A DNA stretch of 64,000 nt, taken from assembly GCF_030409235.1 (NCBI RefSeq), contig NZ_JAUFPO010000006.1:475447-539446 (forward strand), read 5' to 3'. Positions 35,306 to 43,801 of this stretch are shown in pieces (within the stretch, counting starts at the first letter, position 1; each line of letters opens with the position of its first letter). The translations under genes and the position numbers were made by a program. The notes under the pieces are model-generated. The model did no database searches, was not told the origin of the DNA, and worked only from the letters and a program-made list of their open reading frames with translations. Source of the stretch: Halomonas almeriensis. Lineage in GTDB: Bacteria > Pseudomonadota > Gammaproteobacteria > Pseudomonadales > Halomonadaceae.

Positions 35306-37106
35306 GCTCCTCCCGTCGCAGATCTTCACTGTGTTTCAGGTAGGCGCGGGCAATGCTCGACTCGTATACCACGCCCAGGAAGGCATCGCCCGCCTTGTCA
35401 TCGACTACCGCGATGGCCTCGCCGGTTACATCCTGCACATGGTGCATGGCGTCCCAGACCGACGCCTCGGGGCTGAGCACCGGACGCGGGGTACGCTGAC
35501 AGCTCCTGACCCGGTGGTGGCCCTGTCCCTTGCCGCGCATGACCTCCAGGTCGGCCAGGGTGACGCTGCCGCGATAGCGCTGCCTGTCGTCCACCAGGTA
35601 GGCTTCGCCATGCCCGCCCTCGCCGAGTCGGGTGACGGCTTCCTGCACCCTGTCGTTCGGGTTCAGAATCACGCACTCCTGGCTGACCAGGCTCTTGAGG
35701 CGGGTATTCTGCAACAGCGCCCGGCCGCGACCGGCAGACAGGTCAAGCCCGCGTCGGGCGAGTTGAATGTCGAACAGCGAGCGACCGAAGAGTTGCGCCG
35801 CGATGGGGCTCGCCAGGGTGACGCTGGCCAGGGCCGCGGTGGTCAGTACATAGCTGCCGGTGAGCTCGAAGACGATCAGCAGGGTGGTCAAGGGGGCCCC
35901 TATCACCGGTGCCGTCACCGCCACCATGCCGCAGACCGCGTAGAACACGAAGGTTTCGTCGGCCATGCCCAGCTGGGTGACCAGGGTGCCGCAGAGGGCG
36001 CCGAACAGAGTGCCGATCACCAGTGCCGGGCTGAAGACGCCGCCGCCGAATCCCATGCCGATGCACATGGCGGTAGCCGCCAGCTTGAGCACCAGCACGA
36101 TGACCAGGTCGAGGCTGCTGAAGGCCCCCTGGATGGTGGCGAAGCGCAGGGTTTCCTGCCCCATGCCCAGGATCTCCGGCACCCAGAGCGCGACGAGCCC
36201 CAGAACCGCCCCGGCGATCCCCGGACGCAACGAGGGCAACACAGGAAGTTTCGCCGCCCAACGGCCCACCGCCAGGATGGCATGCATGTAGCCGCCAGCT
36301 ACCAGGGCCCCGAGGCCGCCGATGACGATGAAGGCGGCGAACTCCCAGGGGCGCGGGACGGCGGTGTCGGTGACATGGAAGAGCGCCCCCTGGGAGAGCA
36401 CGTTGGTGGCAATCACATGGCCGACGATCGCCGCCGCGGCCACTGGCGCAAAGGCGCGCAGTGCGTAATGGCGCAGCACGACCTCATGGGCAAAGACGAT
36501 GCCGGCCAGGGGGGCGTGAAAGGCGGTGGCAATGGCGGCGGCGACACCACAGGCAATGGTGACATTGTCGTCGGAACGTCCCATGCGCATCAGCCTGGCA
36601 CCCAGCGAGCCCAAGGTCGCGCCCATGTGCACCAGTGGGCCGTATTGCCCCACCGAGGCGCCTGAGCCCAGGGATACCAACCCGGACATGGCCGACAGCA
36701 GGCCAGCCTTGAACGGCAGTCTGCCGCGGCGCGTCTGCACCGCGGCGATCAGGTCGGCCGGTGTATGGGGGCGACGCTCGCGAATGGCGCGATGCAATTG
36801 TCCCACCACCAGACCGCCCAGCGCCGGAACCGCCACCGTGGCCAGGGCCAGGGCTTCGGGATGAGCGAACATCATGCGCCCGCGGGGCGAGATCAGCAGC
36901 AGGTCGTTGAGCCAGATCACGGCATTGACGAAGCCGACTGCCGCCAATGCGGACAGCCCTCCAATCACGGCCCCCAGTAATACCAGGCCCAGGAAGCGCA
37001 ACATGCCGGCGGGCCCCTGGGAGGGCGAGTGATCGGTGGCCTGGGCGTTCTGCGGGGCCTGTGGCTCGGCGGGGGGTGTTGTCGGCGAATCCGTGTCGGC
37101 TGCCAC
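35292..37106 (-). CDS. ClC-family chloride channel/transporter with CBS domains
   Basis: 604 residues with the ClC membrane domain (about 40-455) and two C-terminal CBS domains (about 465-600) for nucleotide sensing. The GxFxP chloride motif is present as GGVFSPALV. The GREGP motif reads GQYGP in GSGASVGQYGPLVH, so the gating glutamate is a tyrosine. That argues against standard Cl-/H+ exchange and for a channel-like or unusual mode. Coupled to the downstream binding-protein gene by a 14-nt overlap. Confidence 0.87.
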   Translation of the reverse strand: MAADTDSPTTPPAEPQAPQNAQATDHSPSQGPAGMLRFLGLVLLGAVIGGLSALAAVGFVNAVIWLNDLLLISPRGRMMFAHPEALALATVAVPALGGLVVGQLHRAIRERRPHTPADLIAAVQTRRGRLPFKAGLLSAMSGLVSLGSGASVGQYGPLVHMGATLGSLGARLMRMGRSDDNVTIACGVAAAIATAFHAPLAGIVFAHEVVLRHYALRAFAPVAAAAIVGHVIATNVLSQGALFHVTDTAVPRPWEFAAFIVIGGLGALVAGGYMHAILAVGRWAAKLPVLPSLRPGIAGAVLGLVALWVPEILGMGQETLRFATIQGAFSSLDLVIVLVLKLAATAMCIGMGFGGGVFSPALVIGTLFGALCGTLVTQLGMADETFVFYAVCGMVAVTAPVIGAPLTTLLIVFELTGSYVLTTAALASVTLASPIAAQLFGRSLFDIQLARRGLDLSAGRGRALLQNTRLKSLVSQECVILNPNDRVQEAVTRLGEGGHGEAYLVDDRQRYRGSVTLADLEVMRGKGQGHHRVRSCQRTPRPVLSPEASVWDAMHHVQDVTGEAIAVVDDKAGDAFLGVVYESSIARAYLKHSEDLRREEHGTG

Positions 37107-37370
37107 TTGGTGTCATCCCTGATCATGCGCGAACGGTTAGCGCCCTCCCTGATCCAGCCGTGGGTCAAGGGAAGAAGCCTCTCACACCATGTTTAGGGGC
37201 AATGCGTGCCACGAGCAAGTGTGCCAGGCCGCGCCAGGGGCTGGTCGGCTAGCGCTGACGGCCGGCCGGTGGGGCTATCGAAGCCGGGTCAAACGGCGAC
37301 ATGCCGCGGCTGATATCCAGGTCGGGCGTTGCGTTTCCAGGCGTTGAATCAGGGTGAGTGATGTCTTGTT

Positions 37371-38765
37371 CTACACGGTCGCCCAGTTGGCTTCAGGGGG
37401 TTTGGCCAGGGTCGCGACAATGGTCTCCAGGCCATGAAGCAACAGCTCGCGGCTGGCGGGCGGCCCCAGGCACAGTCGCAAGGCCTGGGGTACCGGCTCG
37501 CTGCCCATGCAGAAGGGCTCCGCTGTCGACACCAGCACGCCACTCTGCTTGAGCGCCGCCTGCACCTGGCTGCTGCGTTGTCCCTCGGGCAAGGGTAGCC
37601 AGACCAGCGAGGAGCCGGGCTGGCTGCGGGGCTGATATGCCGCCAGGTGTTCCAGCGCGAGTGCGCGACGCGCCGCCAGTTCGTCGATCTGCCAGTCAAG
37701 CAGTGACTGACCGGCCGGATCCTCCATCCAGTGGCAGGCGGCCTGCACCATCAAGGGCGGCACCATCCAGCTCTGCGACCGCAGGGCGGCACACAAACGT
37801 TCCTGCAATTGCGCGGGAACGCTGAGCGTGCCGATGCGCAAACCGCCCGCCAGGACCTTGGATGTACTGAAAATATGCAGGGTCCGCTCCGGCGCCAGCT
37901 CAATCAGCGCCGTGCCGCGCTGATGCGGTGGCAGATACTGCACCGCATCCTCGACCAGCCAGATGTCGTGTTCTCGGGCAATCTCCACCAGGCGATGGCG
38001 ACGCGATTCACTGAGTCGAGCGCCGGTGGGGTTGTTGAGGTCCGGCATGCAATAGAGCAGGCGGGGAGGCTGTCGAGCACACAGGCGAGCCAGCGCCTCA
38101 ACATCCATGCCCTGCTCATCCAGGGGCACGGCCAATTGACGCAAGTGGGCCTGGCGGGCGGCACAGACAAACCCCGGGTAGGTCAGGGCATCCGCCGCCA
38201 CCAGCTCACCGGGCTGGACCAGGGTTCTCAAGACCAGGTGAATACCGTGCTGGCCACCCTGAGTGATCAACAGCCGCTGCGGGTCGTCGGGAAGCCCCAG
38301 GCGTCCTTGCCAGGCGGCCATACAGTCTCGCTGTTCGGGGGTGCCGGCCTCATGCTGATAGTCGGTTGCGGCCTGCATGGCGTCGGCAGAGGCGCAGAGC
38401 CGGGTCAGCGCATTGTGCAGACCGGTGGCTCTGAGTGAGTGGGGAGGCGGGAAGCTCATGCTCATGTCGATCATCCCGTCATTCACCATGCGAGTGGCAC
38501 GAAAGCGGGTCGTGGCTTCATCGTCCCGGTGCCGCACATAGGTACCACTGCCCACGCGGGACTCCACCCAGCCCTGCTGGTGTGCTTCGGCGTAGGCTCG
38601 GCTTATCGTGCCGATGGTGACGCCGAGCTGATCGGCGAGTCGTCGTTGTGGCGGCAGGCGCTCTCCAGCAGCGAGCTCGCCTGATTGAATGGCCGCCATG
38701 ATGGCATCGGCGATGCGCCGGTAGCGCGGCCCCTTGTCGCCCAGTTGCGGTGTCCAGATTGTCAT
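37371..38765 (-). CDS. MocR-type regulator (GntR winged helix plus aminotransferase-like domain)
   Basis: 464 residues. The GntR winged helix covers about 10-80 (GELAAGERLPPQRRLADQLGVTIGTISRAYAE). A fold-type I PLP domain follows, with the PLP-binding lysine in FSTSKVLAGGLRIG and the LLYCMPDLNNPTG motif. MocR proteins sense PLP or amino-acid adducts. It is divergent from a LysE-type exporter with two perfect inverted repeats between, so it probably controls that exporter. Confidence 0.9.
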   Translation of the reverse strand: MTIWTPQLGDKGPRYRRIADAIMAAIQSGELAAGERLPPQRRLADQLGVTIGTISRAYAEAHQQGWVESRVGSGTYVRHRDDEATTRFRATRMVNDGMIDMSMSFPPPHSLRATGLHNALTRLCASADAMQAATDYQHEAGTPEQRDCMAAWQGRLGLPDDPQRLLITQGGQHGIHLVLRTLVQPGELVAADALTYPGFVCAARQAHLRQLAVPLDEQGMDVEALARLCARQPPRLLYCMPDLNNPTGARLSESRRHRLVEIAREHDIWLVEDAVQYLPPHQRGTALIELAPERTLHIFSTSKVLAGGLRIGTLSVPAQLQERLCAALRSQSWMVPPLMVQAACHWMEDPAGQSLLDWQIDELAARRALALEHLAAYQPRSQPGSSLVWLPLPEGQRSSQVQAALKQSGVLVSTAEPFCMGSEPVPQALRLCLGPPASRELLLHGLETIVATLAKPPEANWATV

Positions 38766-38814
38766 GGTGACAATAAAATCTTTGACGCCAATTTTGCACC
38801 CATTATGCTCTTTA

Positions 38815-38858
38815 AAAAGGATAATGTAATCCTTTTCTTAATATTGTATGGGTACAAT
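38815..38858. promoter_or_regulatory. Two perfect inverted repeats between mocR-type and lysE-type genes
   Basis: AAAAGGAT (38815-38822) and ATCCTTTT (38829-38836) flank a 6-nt loop; ATTGTA (38843-38848) and TACAAT (38853-38858) flank TGGG. The second ends 4 nt before the LysE start codon, so it could block translation or transcription. Candidate operators of the divergent MocR regulator. Confidence 0.5.
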
Positions 38859-38861
38859 TTA

Positions 38862-39461
38862 ATGAGTGCGCTGACCTACCTGGGGCCCGTGACCCTGTTC
38901 ATGATCTCGATGACCATTACGCCGGGCCCCAACAATGTGATGTTGACGGCCTCCGGCGCCAATTATGGCTTTCGGCGCACGATGCCGCACCTGCTGGGGA
39001 TCCTGGGAGGCTGCTTTGTGCTCTTTGCGGCGGTTGCCCTGGGGCTGGGCATCGTCTTCGAGCGGTATCCCCTGATCCAGACCGCCTTGCGGGTCATCGG
39101 CAGTCTTTATCTCTTGTACCTGGCCTGGAAGATCGCCACCGCGCCGCCGCCTGATTTCGCTGGCGCTGAGGGGCGTCCACTGGGCTTCTGGCAGGCTGCG
39201 GGCTTCCAGTTCGCCAATCCCAAGGCCTGGGTCATGGGCCTGACGCTGATGGCCAGCTTTCTGCCCGAGGGAGGCAATGCCGTGGTCAACGCTCTCCTGC
39301 TGGCCGGCTTCGCCGAGCTGGTGGCGTTGCCCTGTATCTGTCTCTGGGCTGGCTTTGGCATGGCCATCGGCCGCTGGCTCAAGAGCCCACGTTCATGGCG
39401 CATCTTCAATGGCACCATGGGCGCGCTGACCGCGGCCTGTGTGGTTTTCATTCTTGGCTGA
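38862..39461 (+). CDS. LysE-family amino-acid exporter
   Basis: 199 residues, about six membrane helices. The family motif MTITPGPNNVMLTASGANYGFRR lies near the N-terminus, and FQFANPKAWVMGL is the second conserved block. Start MSALTYLGPV is chosen over in-frame codons further up that run through the operator region. Probably exports an amino acid or metabolite under control of the divergent MocR protein; the substrate is not predictable. Confidence 0.9.
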   Translation: MSALTYLGPVTLFMISMTITPGPNNVMLTASGANYGFRRTMPHLLGILGGCFVLFAAVALGLGIVFERYPLIQTALRVIGSLYLLYLAWKIATAPPPDFAGAEGRPLGFWQAAGFQFANPKAWVMGLTLMASFLPEGGNAVVNALLLAGFAELVALPCICLWAGFGMAIGRWLKSPRSWRIFNGTMGALTAACVVFILG

Positions 39462-39787
39462 GACACCCTTGCCCGGTTTACCGATAGGCTTGTCAGGTGT
39501 CACCTGCTGTGGGCGCCCAGGTGGCGCCGCCATTCCCCGAGGTGAATTTTTCCCATTCCCGCCGGTGAACCCGACCTGAGCCACCGGGTGGAAGCCCCCG
39601 GCCGGTCGCAGTTGATCGTTGAGGCTTGCGACGCCGGCTTTGGCGAAAGCTGACCCTCCAGCCGGGACAAACACCCCTGATGGTCACCATTCTCGCCCGG
39701 TATTCGGGACAACCGCCTCATGTCGCGCTCTCATGTGCCCGCCACAATGGTATTCGAACCCACTCGAAATACATTGGAGGTGGCATC
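39462..39787. other. Intergenic region before the OsmC gene
   Basis: 326 bp without a gene. It contains the palindrome CAGGTGTCACCTG and a GTCGCA/TGCGAC pair, but no structure I can match to a known riboswitch and no clear terminator for the exporter gene. Confidence 0.4.
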
Positions 39788-40354
39788 ATGACAGCGCTTA
39801 TCGAGAGCCTGGTCGCCCAGCGCCAGCGCCCCCTGCAGCAACGTTATCTGGCACATCCCCGCGAGGCCTGGATCCACGACCACGGCCGAGCTTTCCAGGG
39901 CCATGGACGGGACCCCTTCCATGGCGAGGTCGAGGCCGACAGTAACGCCAGCACCCCCTGGGCCTTTGGTATTCACCGCGCTGTGGGAGGGGACCACGAT
40001 GCTCCCAACCCCGGTGACCTGCTGGCTTGTGCCCTGGCGGCATGTCTGCAGTCGACCACCCGTATGGTCGCAGAGTGGCTCGAGATGGAACTGGCCGCGC
40101 TGGAAGTCGATGTCAGCGCGTATGCCGATGTGCGAGGCACTCTGCGGGTGGATTCCGCCGTGCCGGTGGGATTTCAACGCCTCGACGTTCGCGTGACGGG
40201 CAGAGTGGTCGCGGGGCACCAGGACGCGCGGAGTCTCCAGCGCCTGGTGAGCAGTGCCGAGGCCTGCTGTGTGGTCATGCAAACGCTCAACCCGGGGACC
40301 GACGTGCGCACCGACTGGTGTTTGAACCAGCCCGGACCTCAAGCAGCCGGGTGA
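39788..40354 (+). CDS. OsmC-family peroxidase-like protein
   Basis: 188 residues. Both OsmC redox cysteines are in place: GDLLACALAACLQSTTRM and SAEACCVVMQTL. OsmC/Ohr proteins reduce organic hydroperoxides; some act in thiol chemistry. The start MTALIESLVAQRQ follows GGAGG. It lies 146 bp before another gene with an OsmC domain (40501), and a third OsmC gene is at 57479. Confidence 0.85.
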   Translation: MTALIESLVAQRQRPLQQRYLAHPREAWIHDHGRAFQGHGRDPFHGEVEADSNASTPWAFGIHRAVGGDHDAPNPGDLLACALAACLQSTTRMVAEWLEMELAALEVDVSAYADVRGTLRVDSAVPVGFQRLDVRVTGRVVAGHQDARSLQRLVSSAEACCVVMQTLNPGTDVRTDWCLNQPGPQAAG

Positions 40355-40500
40355 CCCATCGGTGCCGCCACCTGAAGCGGGGCTGGCCTGTCATCCGCCA
40401 GTGGTTTTTCGCCCACCCCAAGACGAAGCCCCTGAAAAGCTGGATAATGGCGGGCCACGCCGCTCAGGCCGCCTGAATCCATCAATCCGGTGCTTTGTCC

Positions 40501-42705
40501 ATGGAAATCAAGGTCAACTATCTCGACAACCTCCGGCTGGAGGCCAGGTTCGATGACTTCACGGTCATCTCCGATCAGCCCATCCGCTACAAGGGCGATG
40601 GCTCGGCGCCGGGCCCCTTCGACTACTTCCTGGCGTCGTCGGCGATGTGTGCGGCGTACTTCGTCAAGGTCTACTGCAACGCGCGGGACATTCCCACCGA
40701 GAACATCCGCCTGTCGCAGAACAACATCGTCGACCCGGAGAACCGCTACAAGCAGATCTTCAAGATCCAGGTCGAGCTGCCGGAGGATATCTCCGACAAG
40801 GATCGCCAGGGCATCATGCGTTCCATCGAGCGCTGCTCGGTCAAGCGGGTGGTGCAGAACGTCCCGGACTTCCAGATCGAGGTCGTCGAGAACCTGGACG
40901 AGGATGCTCAGGCGCTGCTGATGGCCGAGCCGGAGGAGGGCGCGAACACCTGGATCGAGGGCAAGGACCTGCCGCTGGAGCAGACCATCACCAACATGAC
41001 GCGCATGCTCGAGTCGCTGGGCATGCAGATCGAGATCGCCTCCTGGCGCAATATCGTGCCTCATGTGTGGTCCCTGCACATCCGCGATGCCCACTCCAAC
41101 ATGTGCTTCACCAATGGCAAGGGCTCCACCAAGGAAAGCGCCCTGGCCTCGGCACTGGGCGAATTCATCGAGCGGCTGAGCTGCAATTTCTTCTACAACG
41201 ACCAGTTCTTCGGCGAGGCCATCGCCCACAGCGAGTTCGTGCATTATCCAGACGAGAAGTGGTTCCAGCCCGGGCCCAACGATGAACTGCCGGCGGGCAT
41301 CCTGGATGAGCATTGCCGGGACTTCTATGATCCGGACGGCGAGTTGCGCGGCAGCCATCTCATCGATACCAACTCCGGCAGGACGGATCGTGGCATCGTG
41401 GCGCTGCCCTTCGTGCGCCAGTCCGATGGTGAGGCGGTCTACTTCCCCTCGAACCTCATCGAGAACCTCTACCTCAGCAATGGCATGAGTGCCGGCAACA
41501 CCCTGGCCGAGGCCAAGGTGCAATGCCTGTCGGAGATTTTCGAGCGCGCCGTGAAGCGCCAGATCATCGAGGAGGAAATCGCACTGCCGGATGTGCCGCG
41601 GGCGGTGCTCGAGAAGTATCCGCGAATCCTCGAAGGCGTCGAGGCCCTGGAAAAGCAGGGCTTTCCGGTGCTGGTCAAGGATGCCTCGCTGGGCGGTGAC
41701 TATCCGGTGATGTGCGTCACCTTGATGAACCCGCGCACCGGCGGGGTTTTTGCCTCCTTCGGCGCTCATCCGAGCTTCGAGGTGGCGCTCGAGCGTAGTC
41801 TGACCGAGCTGTTGCAGGGTCGCAGCTTCGAGGGCATGAACGACTTCATGCCGCCGACCTTCAATTCTCTGGCCGTCACCGAGCCCAACAACTTCGTCGA
41901 GCACTTCATCGACTCCTCGGGCCTGATGTCCTGGCGCTTCTTCAGTGCCCGCTCGGATATCGACTTCGTCGAGTGGGATTTCGCCGGCACCAACGAAGAG
42001 GAGGCGGCGACACTGTTCGGCCTGCTCGAGGCGCTGGACCTGGAGGTCTACGTGGCCGTCCACGAGGATCTGGGCGCGCCGGTGTGTCGTATTCTGGTGC
42101 CGGGCTACTCCGAAGTCTATCCGGTCGAGGATCTGATCTGGGACAACACCAACAAGGCATTGCTGTTCCGCGAGGACATTCTCAACCTGCACGCGCTCGA
42201 CGATCAGCAATTGAGTGATCTGCTGGAGCGGCTGGATGATAGCCAGATCGATGACCACGAGGACATCATCACCCTGATCGGCGTCGAGTTCGACGAGAAC
42301 ACCGTCTGGGGGCAACTGACGATCCTCGAACTCAAGCTGTTGATCAACCTGGCGCTTGGCCAGCACGAAGAAGCACTGGAACGGGTCGAGATGTTCCTTC
42401 AGTTCAACGACAACACCGTCGAACGCGGCCTCTTTTATCAGGCCGTCAATGCCGTACTGGAGATCGCCCTGGACGATGAACTGGAGCTGAACGACTATCT
42501 CGAGAACTTCCAGCGCATGTTCGGCGAAGCGACCATGGCCGCCGTGGTGGGCTCGGTGAACGGCGAGGTGCGTTTCCATGGTATCGAGCCGACCAGCATG
42601 CAGCTGGAAAGCCTGGAACGGCACCAGCGCCTGATCGACAGCTACAGCAAGCTGCACGCGCATCGCGCCGCTCGAGCGGTACCCGCGGCTGCCGTCAACG
42701 CCTGA
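40501..42705 (+). CDS. OsmC-YcaO fusion protein with helical C-terminal repeats
   Basis: 734 residues. An OsmC-like domain (about 1-135, FDYFLASSAMCAAYFVKVYC) precedes a YcaO domain (about 160-570) with ATP-site glutamates in ASALGEFIERLS, LSEIFERAVKR and ALERSLTELLQG. YcaO enzymes activate amide backbones with ATP; E. coli YcaO is linked to RimO-dependent methylthiolation of ribosomal protein S12. The last 160 residues look like TPR-type helices (LINLALGQHEEALERVEMFL). A TTG two codons upstream could also start it. Function of the fused form is unknown. Confidence 0.88.
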   Translation: MEIKVNYLDNLRLEARFDDFTVISDQPIRYKGDGSAPGPFDYFLASSAMCAAYFVKVYCNARDIPTENIRLSQNNIVDPENRYKQIFKIQVELPEDISDKDRQGIMRSIERCSVKRVVQNVPDFQIEVVENLDEDAQALLMAEPEEGANTWIEGKDLPLEQTITNMTRMLESLGMQIEIASWRNIVPHVWSLHIRDAHSNMCFTNGKGSTKESALASALGEFIERLSCNFFYNDQFFGEAIAHSEFVHYPDEKWFQPGPNDELPAGILDEHCRDFYDPDGELRGSHLIDTNSGRTDRGIVALPFVRQSDGEAVYFPSNLIENLYLSNGMSAGNTLAEAKVQCLSEIFERAVKRQIIEEEIALPDVPRAVLEKYPRILEGVEALEKQGFPVLVKDASLGGDYPVMCVTLMNPRTGGVFASFGAHPSFEVALERSLTELLQGRSFEGMNDFMPPTFNSLAVTEPNNFVEHFIDSSGLMSWRFFSARSDIDFVEWDFAGTNEEEAATLFGLLEALDLEVYVAVHEDLGAPVCRILVPGYSEVYPVEDLIWDNTNKALLFREDILNLHALDDQQLSDLLERLDDSQIDDHEDIITLIGVEFDENTVWGQLTILELKLLINLALGQHEEALERVEMFLQFNDNTVERGLFYQAVNAVLEIALDDELELNDYLENFQRMFGEATMAAVVGSVNGEVRFHGIEPTSMQLESLERHQRLIDSYSKLHAHRAARAVPAAAVNA

Positions 42706-42802
42706 AGCCGCCGGCAAGGAACGCCCCGGTCATGATTCGGCAGGGGCGTCTCGCGTCAGGCGGTCCGGCCATCTCCGGGGCAGGGGGCTGCCGGGCGCCT
42801 GG

Positions 42803-43702
42803 CTAGCCCGAATCCTGCAGCGCATAGCTCAACAACTCTGCCACCATGCCGGGCATGAACTCCCTCGGCAGAGTGATGGCGTAGAAGTTCTCGTAGATAT
42901 TGGGCAGGCGCTCGTAGGAGGTCAGCCGGCCCTGCTGCAGCTCGTCCCTGACCACCACCTCCGGCAGAACACTCAGCGCACCGCTGTCCCGCGCCAGCAG
43001 TCGCAGCATGGCCATGTCGTCGGCCTCGGCCAGTACCTCGGGCTGGTACTGGTGTCGACTGCAGTAACCGTCGAAGGCCCGACGCAACTCATGATGCTCA
43101 CCCGGCAGCACCCAGCGCAAACCTTCATATCCCTCCGGAAAGGGCCGGCCGGGCTGGGCGTCCGGGGGGCCGATGATGGAGAGGGGCTGGCGCGCCAGCA
43201 ATTGGCTTTGCCAGGCTGTCTGGGCTGATCCCGCAGGGGGGAGCTGGGTGTTGGCTAGCACCAGGTCGAACTCATGCCGCGCCAGGCCGTCGAGGAGCTC
43301 GGCCATGCCGCGGGCATAAAGACTGAAACGCAGTTTCTGGCCCTCTCCGAACAACAACGGTGCGATGAAGCCTTCGATGAAATTGCGCGACATGCTCGAG
43401 AGGGTGCCGATACGGATGTGCTGATACTCGGGTTCGATGCCCCGGTTGATCAATGACTCCAGCTCTTCGCCCTTGGTAAAGATCACCTCGGCATAGTTGA
43501 ATACCTGACGACCCGCCTCGGTCAGCATCAGGGCGCGATTGCGTCGTTCGAACAGGGGTTTGCCCATGCGCTGCTCGAGCTGGCGTATCTGGGTGGAGAG
43601 CGCGCTCTGGGAGAGATGCAGCAATTCGGCGGTGCGAGTCAGGTTTCCCTCGGCCGCCACGCGCCAGAAGTAATACAGGTGGTGATAGTTGAGCCGGCTC
43701 AT
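42803..43702 (-). CDS. LysR-family regulator (NhaR-like), probable regulator of dabBA
   Basis: 299 residues. The helix-turn-helix start LNYHHLYYFWRVAAEGNLTRTAELLHLSQSA is of the NhaR subgroup, with the usual substrate-binding C-terminal domain. It is divergent from dabB-dabA with a 99-bp AT-rich gap containing a TTTATATATATTTTAATTAAA stretch, so control of that operon is likely. LysR genes accompany DAB operons elsewhere. The inducer is unknown. Confidence 0.88.
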   Translation of the reverse strand: MSRLNYHHLYYFWRVAAEGNLTRTAELLHLSQSALSTQIRQLEQRMGKPLFERRNRALMLTEAGRQVFNYAEVIFTKGEELESLINRGIEPEYQHIRIGTLSSMSRNFIEGFIAPLLFGEGQKLRFSLYARGMAELLDGLARHEFDLVLANTQLPPAGSAQTAWQSQLLARQPLSIIGPPDAQPGRPFPEGYEGLRWVLPGEHHELRRAFDGYCSRHQYQPEVLAEADDMAMLRLLARDSGALSVLPEVVVRDELQQGRLTSYERLPNIYENFYAITLPREFMPGMVAELLSYALQDSG

Positions 43703-43801
43703 TTCGTTCGCTTTTGTAGAACAGAAAAATCATTTATATATATTTTAATTAAATCATGGCACCCGGGATACTGCTCGCACTTCAACGAGCGGAGTCTTGG
43801 C

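Noticed and set aside
40339..42717. A 792-codon open frame antisense to the OsmC-YcaO gene
   Set aside because: Composition-driven shadow of the real gene in GC-rich DNA; no recognisable domain.
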